NCBI RefSeq assembly: GCF_000003195.3
Contig: NC_012870.2
Location: 50,410,396 to 50,474,395 of the forward strand
Reading direction: 5' to 3'
From: Sorghum bicolor
Taxonomy: Eukaryota; Streptophyta; Magnoliopsida; Poales; Poaceae
Length of the DNA stretch: 64,000 nucleotides
The notes beneath the pieces are model-generated. The model saw nothing but the letters and a program-made list of their open reading frames with translations, did no database searches and was not told the origin of the DNA. Position 1 is the stretch's first letter; each line of letters begins with the position of its first letter. Below, in pieces: positions 55,291-64,000 of this stretch. The translations under genes were made by a program, and so were the position numbers.

Positions 55291-56306
55291 TTAGACTTTT
55301 GATTGTTGTTCTGCTGGTTGAATCTCTCCGGGCAATCATATGACATATGACCTTCTTTCCCACAGCGAAAACACCTAGTAGGGGTATTGGAAGCACTTCT
55401 CTTCGTAGAGGTGGCATTTGAATTTCCCGAGCGAGAAGTCTGTTGTCAACTCTGTTGTTGAATAGGATTACGCTGAGATTGTTGGTTGCGATCCCCTTGA
55501 CTAACTGGTCCATGGTACCTCTGTTGATCGCCCTGCTGAGAATTGAAACGTTGGTGGTTGTTGCCTCCAGAACCTTGGGCTAGCATCCTTCTCTTCTTGT
55601 CCTGACCTTTTCGCATGTTATCCAACACAATAGCATGGTTCACCAAAGCCTGGAAGGTAGGATATGTGTTTCCAGCTAGTTGCATCCTAAGTTCATAGTA
55701 AAGACCTTTCATGAAGAGACGTTGTTTGTCAGCATCTTCTCTAACTTCGTTTGGGGCATAGCGAGCCAACTGCTCAAACATGCCATGATACTCAGCCACA
55801 GACATAGAACCCATCCTGAGAGATCTGAATTCTTCCTGCTTGAGCTCCATCATTCCTTCATTGATATGTCGTGCTCTAAAGTCTCTGCAAAATTCCAACC
55901 AAGTGACAGGAGGAGCATTGTTGGGACGAGCAACTTGATACGACTCCCACCATGTTTGAGCTGCACCTTGAAGTTGTCCAGAAGCATACAACACTTTCTC
56001 CATATCATTGCACTGGGCTATGATCAGTTGTCTCTCTACAGCACGAAGCCAATCATCTGCCTCCATGGGATCAGCTGAGTGTGTAAATACCGGAGGTCTT
56101 CCCTTCATAAACTCACCACGCTTATCTCTCACATGAACAGGTGGTGGTGTTGCTGGAGGTTGCTGCTGTAAATGCTGCATGAAGACATGCATCATCTCAT
56201 TTTGGGTTTGCATGAGTTCCTCCACAGTGATTGGGCCATCGCCACCACTGCCATTGCCATTGCCACGGCCTCTGCCTCAGCCTATGCCTCTTCCCCTTGC
56301 TGCCAT
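55291..56306 (-). pseudogene. Element E gag
   Basis: The likely start is the ATG at 56304-56306 (MAARGRGIG), followed after nine codons by an in-frame TGA at 56277-56279. The remaining frame is open to 55446. The capsid domain shows FTHSADPMEADDWLRAVERQ, LQGAAQTWWESYQ, WLEFCRDFRARHINEGMMEL and SMSVAEYHGMFEQLARYAP. After another in-frame TGA (55446-55448) the same frame encodes a CCHC zinc knuckle CFRCGKEGHMSYDC (about 55332-55373). It is a typical chromovirus gag of about 330 residues with two nonsense changes. Confidence 0.9.
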
Positions 56307-57232
56307 CTGCATTCCAAGGTATATAAACACTTCTTAGTAACGTCCAACATGACAATTACAAGAGTTATCGGAATCTGAAATTTTCTGGGTAACATCCAAC
56401 ATCAGCGGACCAGAAAATCAATCTTATCTAGAGTTCCAAAATTCAAAAGGATACATGCTGTACATCGTTGGAAAGATAAAGAAATTGTCTACAACTTTCA
56501 TTTAGATCATATTACTAGATTCCAAAGTTAGGTTAATCAAAAACTGGGTACAACCGAAACTGTTCCAGAGTTCCAGACTGCGCAGAAACCTCATCTTTGA
56601 ACAGCCATAACTCACAGCTCATAACAGATAATAATGTCATTCTTGAGGCATTGGAAAGATATGAAAGTCCACTTGTTCCCAGAAAACTTTGATGAACATT
56701 GCACGAACAGATTTTGAGATGTACCAGATTCTTTGCAGACTGCTCCAGAAAACAGCAAAGGACAGAAACAGAATTTTAACCAACCCCAACTATTTAGTTC
56801 ATTAATCCTTATGCCTTAAGCCTATAAACTAAATGAAATTGTAGAGGAAATCCACAAGATCATTACACTCATTACAAAGATCAAAATCAAGCATAAGCAT
56901 AATAACAAACCAAACCAAGCATCAAAGTTTCACACTTCAAGCATTGACTCCACTTGCGGTACTAACGTTCTCTTCCTATTAAGGGCAAGGGTCCTACAAC
57001 ACCTATTTCAATGACACCAGAAAGTGGTAATAAAAAGTTCTAAAAGCATATCAAGCAAAGAGTGGGGATGAGAACAAGTCTTTAAAATAAGCAACAAGGT
57101 GAAGATGAATAGCAATGAAAAGGATATAGTATAGAGGAAAATATCGAGGTTTATAGAGCAAGGATCTTATAGCAGTTTCAAAACCTTAAGACGACCAATT
57201 TCTAACTAGGCTTGCGTCCGACAGTCAACAAA

Positions 57233-57244
57233 GCTTTGATACCA
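57233..57244 (-). other. Element E primer binding site
   Basis: TGGTATCAAAGC on the minus strand, 3 bp inside the 5' LTR. It differs by one base from TGGTATCAGAGC, the site complementary to initiator tRNA-Met used by most chromoviruses. Confidence 0.85.
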
Positions 57245-57247
57245 ATT

Positions 57248-59893
57248 TGTCACACCCATATTTTAAGAACAAAATAGGATGCATAAAGACTCATATGTGC
57301 CCCAGGAATAGTCGCACACATAAGGAGACAAATCTCAAATGTACCGTTGCAGTGTTTATTACATAGCGGAACATAATAAATCACATAGTCTTATACAAAG
57401 ATGATAGCATAAAGTAAACAACGCTCTCGACGGAAGCTCCACACATGGACACTGCTGACTGGTTGACTCCAAACCTAGTACTCATAGCGATAATCCTCAT
57501 TCCAGTCATCTTCATTATCATATCCTGAGGTGTTGGGAAATTGCAAGAGTGAGCACATATCGTACTCAACAAGTATAACTAGGGGTTCATGAGGCTCAAA
57601 TAGCTGACACTGGTTTGACTGCATTTAGCTTTTAATAGTGGATAGCATATTCATGATTAAGTAGCAATGGTCAAGGTAGCATAAATAATCCATTAATCAC
57701 ATGATCAAATGTAAGCATAATTAATTCTTGGCATAAACGATAATCAAATGAATATAACAACTTAATAAGCTCATCGTCGGCGCAGCAAGAACCCCCAAGG
57801 CCGCTCATAACCGTGAGCACGGCTAGTATACCAGTTTTACACTCTGCAGAGGTTGTACATCTTTACCCATGAGTCATGATTTACCCTTTCGCCCGAGGCC
57901 CGTCGACCTCTTAACCCACTACCAAGGAAGGTCGGCGGGGATCACTATGAAGCATTTCAAAAGTTCGTCTAACATGTTAGGGCCGTAAGGTTTCCTTTGC
58001 GAGCAGATATAGATACCCCCTTCCGAATTGCACAATGACGCGCAGCCTATACACATAGGGACAGGGGCTCGCACTATACCCGTGTCGGTTCAGCCCCTCC
58101 GCCCTTTCGGGTAACCTATAACAAGCTAGAAAAGGTCTTTATACTGAGCTAAAGCTAGAGCCATTATAGCCCTCATGGTTGCACTGTTGTCCCGGTGATC
58201 ACTTACAGACAAGATCTCATATAGTTATTTGTCATCTTTTAACGTTCATTGCATAGCTATTAATCATCTTACAAGATCATGGATTATATCAAGCACTAGC
58301 ACATCTACACCAAATGCATATCAAGTAGGTAGCAAGGAATCCAGGTAACAATCATCTACGATTTTGCTAAGGTCGACAAGGTGAAAGCATGCATATGATA
58401 TATATGTGTATTTAAGTGAATAGGTAACAAGGATGATCCCAAGTTATACTTGCCTTGATCACTCTCCTCAGCCTGCTGCTGGTCGTCAAAAGCTTGACCT
58501 TGATCACCAACATATCGCTCACCGTCTATACTCGATCATCAATCAACAACACGCAATCCAATGTAGACAATCATACACGAAACAAACAAGCTATAATTAG
58601 AACAATACACCAAATAGTGGTAAAACAAATATAAAAGTTTATGAAAATATTCTACGCAGCGCTACGATCACGCAAACGTAAAGTTCACGAAAATCGGAAT
58701 TAAAACGTGAAAGATATGAATTTTCTAAGATTTCCTATAGAGAAATAATTAATTAAATGCTACTGCGAAAATAAAAAGTTTTAAAACAGTAAACTAATAT
58801 TTCCAACATGAAGAGCTCGTTGAAACGAATCTAACGAAATTTGAATGGATAAAAACGGAGTTAGAATGAATATTTTATGAGCAAAACAAAATCAGTGGCA
58901 ATCTTGTAAATAGCAGAAAGAGCATTTTTCCATTAACCGGCCAGGAATACGCCTTTGGCATTAGAAAACGTATTTTAATCAGGGCGCTTGGGACTGCGGG
59001 TTGAAAAGCGAAATTTCCAGGGACTCTTAACGAAAATACGCAGCGAAGGGGTATGTTTTAATCCTGGCCGTCCAAGATTGATCCGACGGTTTGGACGCGT
59101 CCAGGGGGCCAGTGGCCAGCGGCCGGCCAGCTCCTGCTCCGGTGCGCTGGCTTCCATCGCCGGCAGAATGAAGCTCGCCGGCGACGACGGGCTTCTCGAT
59201 TCCGAGCACCGTTTCGCGAAAGAAAAAACACCATCGGAACGAGGAGCTCACCGCGAACTCGAGTAGGTGCTTTGCTGGGGCCGAAGAACGACGGGAGGAG
59301 CTCGCGGCGCGCGGCGGCTTGCTCGGCTTTCAGTCTAGGGCAGCAGGAGGTTCTAGGGCACGGTTTTTACGGCGAAGATAAAAAAACAACACACGGGGTT
59401 GTTGCTAGCAGCTTTATAGGATCAGATACGCGCGGAAAGGAGAAACCCCGAGGAAACCGGGATCGGATCTCCTTCAGATCGAGTCCGGATTGATTTCGTT
59501 CCGGGGAAGAAGAAAAGAGGAGGCTGACGGGTGGGGTCCGGCGGTCAGGGGCAGCAAGCAGAGAGGAGAGGCACGCTGTGGGCCTGGGCTGCGCGTGCGG
59601 GGTGAGGGGGGTTCGGCTGGGGTTTTTCCTGTTCCTTTTTTTATTTTCTTTTCTGTTTTCTTTTCCAAAATAAACCTTTTTCAAGTAAAATTTTGAATGC
59701 AAATAAATTCAAGCCTGAGGCAAACAATACAAAATGAGATCTTCGGCATGAATGCATAAACAAGTTTCTAATCTTATGTTAAATTTTAATTTTGACAAAA
59801 AATATTTTATATACTGGATTAAATGCTCACCAAAAATGCTTAATTAAATCAAATTAATTCCTATTGATTGAAAACAAATTTTTGGGTGTTACA
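57248..59893 (-). repeat. Element E 5' LTR
   Basis: 2,646 bp, the same termini as 51972-54606. Differences include a 12-bp gain near 59162-59175 (CAGAATGAAGCT) in the leader. Confidence 0.92.
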
Positions 59894-60016
59894 TAGATAA
59901 ACACCAAAACTCGTAGAATTCTTTCAGATAAAACCCTCACTTTGGATGTTGATTTTATTTGGATCCTTTTGTTTGTTTATTTGATAATTAAATTTGATAC
60001 TTAAGGACCGTCAACA

Positions 60017-60031
60017 AACTCCCCCAAGCTT
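60017..60031 (-). other. Element G polypurine tract
   Basis: TAAGCTTGGGGGAGTT on the minus strand abuts the LTR end CCGTCAACA at 60016. It is nearly the same as in element A. Confidence 0.8.
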
Positions 60032-62428
60032 ACCTCTTCCTCGTCCCTAAGCAAGGATAGTCTCAGTGATGGATCAGAAGTTGTTGCAATACCTTTAAAA
60101 ATTGACGGTACACATGCTTTCTGATAAGGTCTCTTCTCTGAGTTAGAGTAAACTGTCAAGACATAAAACTTACTTACTCTACCTTTTACCATGGGACTTG
60201 TAACCGTCACTTCCGTCTTGAGTAGTTAAAAGATAGAACAGTCTAGTCAAGTGCCATGTCTCTTATCTTGATCAACTATAGCTCTGGAGTTTTTTGCAGA
60301 TTTTCGAATAAAACTCAGAAATTCCTTGTATGACTCTCTTAGATCTCACTTTTGTGGTATTTCTAGATCCTTACCAAGGCAGTAATGGTACAGGCCTTCT
60401 CTCAAAATATGTAGTATTTGTGGTATAAGGCACAGTGACATTGACTTCTCTCTCACCCTACTCTAATAAGGCTTTAATATCTGGAGCTTATAGGTGGGAG
60501 ATAAAGTATACATACTTACAAGACATTTATTGCATAGTCAAACCATGGATCCAAAGTAACAAGTCAATAAGTCAAATCAAGATGTGCATGTGTGGCGAAT
60601 GAATGGCGTATGGTGATGATGGTGATAACAATGGTGAAAGACTAATTCTACTTTTGCTCTTTGAGGGGATACATATCTTCCTTGCTTTTTGAAACTTTTG
60701 AGGAGAATGAGATGCTCTTCTTTTTCTTTCCTCTCAGGTGGGTATCTTGTACCCCTAATTCTACTGTCGGACACTTGTCTATTTTTACCTCTCGTCTCAC
60801 TTTTTCTTTTCTTTCGAGGTTCCGGGCACTTGCCCCTTTTTATTTCCTCGTATCTATTTTTCTTCTCTTTTTTTAGAGCACTCATCTCTTGAGATAATAT
60901 AGCAAGTGGTAGTAACAAGATAACTTGAGCATTTATTTCACAAGGGAAAAACAAAAATATTTTTGGTTATTCTCTCCCGGATTAGGAGTAGAATATTTTT
61001 GGGTGGTTCTGGAGATGGAAATGAGTGGATATATCTGGATGCGTACTTCCGGAATAGAAGCAACATGTGTGAGTGAACGTGCAAGTGAATCTTGATTTAA
61101 CCACATGACAAGCTCCTAAGGGTCTACACAGCTTGACCACACTCAATGCTCATAAGCAGTAAATAGTAAATGTGTGGCTCAAAATCTAGCAAGCATGTAT
61201 ATATGGCTGTGGTAGGAATTTAAACTCTCGTCATACAGGAACTCATCATGTGTTATTTTAAAGATTTTCAAAGATAAAAATTCTCCAGAATTCTAGCATA
61301 TCTAGGAATAGATAAATAGCAGCTCATCCTTCCCATATCGTATCCGTTAACAACTTAGACTTCAGATCAAGTTTTCTTCTCACTAGTTTAGGTTTAGAGT
61401 AAGCTTTAAATTATAACAGTTATGTCTAAACTTGAGAGAGAACTTTAAATTTTAAAAATTAGGCAGAGCAACTATTCATCATATCCATGCTAGAGTTTTA
61501 TTTAGATTTAGTTTAACATAGCCACTTTATTTATTTATTAAGCACACTAAGCAAAAGATATATATATAAGCATAAAATCTTTATTTGGTTTTCCATAGTT
61601 ATGTATATTTATATTTTAATATAGTGTAAGTATAAAGATAGATAAAAACACTTAGCAGGATAAATGGGGGTGCTCTCCCCCAAGCTGAATTTTGACGTAA
61701 TTTCTTCTTGATGTAGCTACTAGCAGGCGGCAGAGGTGTATTTGAAAGTCGGTAGTATCCTGACAACGATTAGAATGTCCTCTGTCTGCTAGTCTTCTTG
61801 ATTCTTAAATTTTGTGGAGCTCAAATAGACAACAAAGCTTTGTGGAACTGATTAAGTGTTAGCATAAATATCTAGCCTGTATCATGTTGAGCCTCCTCAA
61901 TAAATGTTACTCTCTATTTTTATATTTTCATTTTTATAAAGCAGAAAAATATTTATTTTATTTTTATGCCACCACAGTGAATGTACTTATGTGTTTTATG
62001 CCACTCGTATACTCACATGGGGCTTACTGTTTTTCACATTTTTATTTTCTTTTTAGGATAGTATGAACATGATTAACTAAGCAAACTATTTTAAATATTT
62101 GAAAGGGAAAGAGATAACTACCAAGTTTACCTCTTGGCAAGGCGTTCGGTGTTTTTAAGTCCTCCAAACGGGACTCTCCGTCTTCTCAACTGTCCTAGGA
62201 TTCGTTGGGTGGCGTGGTCGATGCTTCCGGCAGCAACTCCTCTTCATGTATAGTTATCTTCTCTCTCCACACCTGACTTGGTGCTACGGTCTCCTCTGGA
62301 TAATTGCGAATATAAACAAGTAGAGCAAAGTCATAATTAATATATTGAAGTAGAACAAAGTCATATTCATAATATTGAAGAACAAAGAAGAACAATTGAA
62401 GAACAATAGAAAATTACCAAGAATCCTC
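60032..62428 (-). other. Element G internal noncoding region
   Basis: About 2.4 kb without gag or pol. It holds the blocks shared with A and C: GTACCCCTAATTCTACTGTC and GGACACTTGTCT (60769-60780), ATGGCTGTGGTAGGAATTTA (about 61203), GTGCTCTCCCCCAAGCTG (about 61669), GCCACCACAGTGAATGTAC (about 61969) and GAGATAACTACC (about 62110). A 66-codon frame near 62195-62395 (minus) ends HEEELLPEASTTPPNES; I do not recognise it. Confidence 0.65.
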
Positions 62429-63036
62429 TTGACAGATCCGGAAACCAATCGAAGATTGACTCCTTCTAGTTCTAATCCTATGTAGCTATGCTAATCTAGA
62501 TGTCTAATTGATGTGGTGGCTCTAGGCTTGATCAGAGGCTTTTTCTCCCATGATGAATAATGAATTAGGGTTGAGAGGTCCCCTCCTCCAGGGGCCAGGG
62601 GGTCTAGTTATATAGTCCTTCCAAGTGAATATGGGCCGTCGGATCAAACCGACATTGATTGAACGGTTATCCTTGATCCTTTAGGTCAGTGGAGCGTAAT
62701 CCCGAAAGAGAGTCCTGATTGGACTCCAACACGGGGCGGGCGCCCTGGTCCCTAGGGCAGGCGCCCTGGGCCAGGCTCCGTTTGGCCTCCGCTTCGTTCC
62801 CGTGTCTTCTGGAGTCTTCTAGATGTAAGATAATTGCACGGCACGTTAATATCTCTATGTAATCCCGACGTGTGGGCCTTTCTTCCATATTTCCTGATAA
62901 CCCCCTGCAGAAATAGACAAACACCAAAACTCATAGAATTCTGTCAGATAAAACCCTAAGTCTGGATGTCTGTAGCATTTGGATCCTTTTCTTTGTTTAT
63001 TTGATAATTAAATTTGATAGTTAAGGACCGTCAACA
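62429..63036 (-). repeat. Element G right LTR (partial)
   Basis: It aligns with the Athila-like LTRs from GACAGATCCGG to CCGTCAACA, including GGGCCAGGGGGTC, a TATA box (CTATATAAC on the minus strand, about 62606-62614), GGATCAAACCGACATTGAT and paired GGCGGGCGCCCT palindromes (62733-62775). The inner part next to a primer site is missing. Confidence 0.75.
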
Positions 63037-64000
63037 CTTACGACATTGACTCCTCACACATCTGTACTACCAACTGGGGTGCGCACTTAAACCGAACGGG
63101 GTATCCGGCCTGAGTTGCACTCATAGGCTTTGCGGTCGGAACGACTTATCCGGCCAGCTAAGTGTTAGGCATGTGTTCAACATGTCAAGAGGACGTATAG
63201 TGTATCGGTCCTTAAACGACGCAGACGGGGATAGATCCACACCTAAGACCCCCATGCCTTGTTGCTTCACTATCGCATTCCTGCCCGGTCTCCATTCATT
63301 ATTATCACATGGTTATTCCATAATAGCATATATAGCCAACCGTGATTCATTCTCCACCTATCTCTCGCAGGTTACAGAAAATCACCCGACTTCTACCAAG
63401 CTAAGCATTATTTCGATCCTAGACCTATTTAGGTAAGGTATAAGGTGGACAAGGTAGTCATTATGCAACAAGGTTGTCATAACAACTCCTAACACTTAAT
63501 GCAACAATACATAATCATAGTTATTTGACAGCTGGATATGATAACCAAAATAGTGGGACTCTTATAATGCTCCGGGGTTTGCCTTCGATGTAGGTAGAAG
63601 GACGGTGGTCAGGACACTTCGGCAGATCCTCCTCCTCAGCTCCTTCTCCGTGAGGTGGCTCCCTCTGCTGCTCCTCTGGCTCGCATGGTGCGAACTCCAG
63701 AACCGTGTTGTCCTTGGGTACACCTAAGTATGCATGACAAGGTGATAAACATAGGGAATGCACATAGGATGCAATATGTCATGATGAGGAGCCAAAGGAA
63801 CATGTATCAAGGTGCAAACATGATTACAAGCTTCTAAGATTAAGTGAACCATATATTAACAAGTAAGTGCATACTTCTTCTCTGGTAGAGAGGCTAACTA
63901 TACAAGCTAATCAACCTTAGCTATTCATACTCAACAACTGGTGTTATGGGCAGACTGGGTAGTCACCAGTTTCAGCTAGAACTTAGTCACGGTTGGCAAA
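63037..64000 (-). repeat. Second copy of element F LTR (partial, runs off the window)
   Basis: It matches 38175 to about 39140 in the same orientation (CTTACGACATTGACTCC, TGCACTTAAACCGAACGGG, TCACATGGTTATTCCA and on). It begins abruptly after element G's LTR end. It is probably the 5' LTR of F, with F's interior replaced by D, G and E; a separate copy is possible. Confidence 0.75.

Larger units (their letters stand above)
51972..59893 (-). mobile_element. Element E: non-autonomous Tekay-type element (gag-protease only)
   Basis: LTRs are 51972-54606 and 57248-59893. A primer site and a polypurine tract are present. The target duplication is TAGAC at 51967-51971 and TAGAT at 59894-59898 (one base changed). 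The internal region is only 2.64 kb and holds gag, a zinc knuckle and protease; reverse transcriptase, RNase H and integrase are absent. LTR difference is roughly 2% by eye. It could move only with enzymes supplied by a related full element. Confidence 0.92.
51788..63036 (-). mobile_element. Element G: truncated Athila-like element without gag-pol
   Basis: The left LTR is partial (51788-51971 and 59899-60016, split by element E). The internal region is 60017 to about 62428, and the right LTR is partial (about 62429-63036). It is minus strand, as shown by the polypurine tract at 60017. No gag, pol or primer site remains. Shared blocks with C suggest a non-autonomous Athila-like family; terminal truncations at both LTR outer or inner ends suggest later deletions. 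Confidence 0.75.

Overview
This is eukaryotic, plant nuclear DNA, almost certainly from a grass. The support is a Tourist-type MITE with GGCCTTGTTTAGTT ends and TAA target duplications, four or more Athila-like and two Tat-like Ty3/gypsy elements, Tekay-type chromoviruses with very long LTRs, CACTA elements with TNP2-, GRF- and Ulp1-like remnants, and no bacterial gene organisation. A panicoid/andropogonoid grass (sorghum, sugarcane or Miscanthus group) is my best guess, but that part is inference from memory. I see no intact host gene. The window is a nest of transposable elements.

Left part (1-14.4 kb). Unassigned sequence with a Tourist MITE, then a complete Athila-like element A (1840-10162, minus strand, TSD GGTTC, LTRs about 3% different). 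A sits inside a decayed CACTA element that keeps an Ulp1-like peptidase remnant (10.2-11.5 kb) and subterminal repeats (to about 11.84 kb). Next come a small TIR element with a perfect 9-bp TSD (12376-12617), a possible host-gene fragment (about 13.06-13.24 kb), and two successive CACTA 5' ends (13249 and 13480).

Middle (14.45-30.3 kb). A Tat-lineage element B (minus strand, TSD AGAAG, LTRs about 0.9% different) has split a GRF-type zinc-finger gene of the second CACTA element. The rest of that element (zinc-finger remainder, then TNP2-type DUF4218/DUF4216 remnants) continues at 30.3-33.4 kb. B has one long gag-pol frame broken only by two TAG codons. It also carries a separate promoter-driven six-exon gene on the opposite strand. 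A 1,585-bp Athila-like solo LTR (TSD GAATA) lies inside B's right LTR.

Right part (33.4-64 kb). An Athila-like remnant C is followed by a long Tekay-type LTR (F, 37192-43076) that holds a hAT element (41624-42961, 8-bp TSD). After F's integrase fragment come a truncated Tat element D (plus strand, 44.07-51.78 kb), which has its own antisense six-exon plant-mobile-domain gene, and a truncated Athila-like element G (51.79-63.04 kb). G's left LTR contains a non-autonomous Tekay-type element E (51972-59893) with gag-protease only. The window ends in another copy of the F LTR, probably F's second LTR.

The genes work together only as retrotransposon machinery: gag shells, protease, reverse transcriptase/RNase H and integrase, plus LTR promoters, tRNA primer sites and polypurine tracts. 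The biologically most interesting feature is the pair of intron-containing antisense genes, one per Tat element. Each runs toward the 3' end of pol and ends in a coiled coil, but each has an unrelated-looking N-terminal domain. Coordinates of element ends were read by eye from terminal motifs and target duplications; LTR divergences are hand counts.
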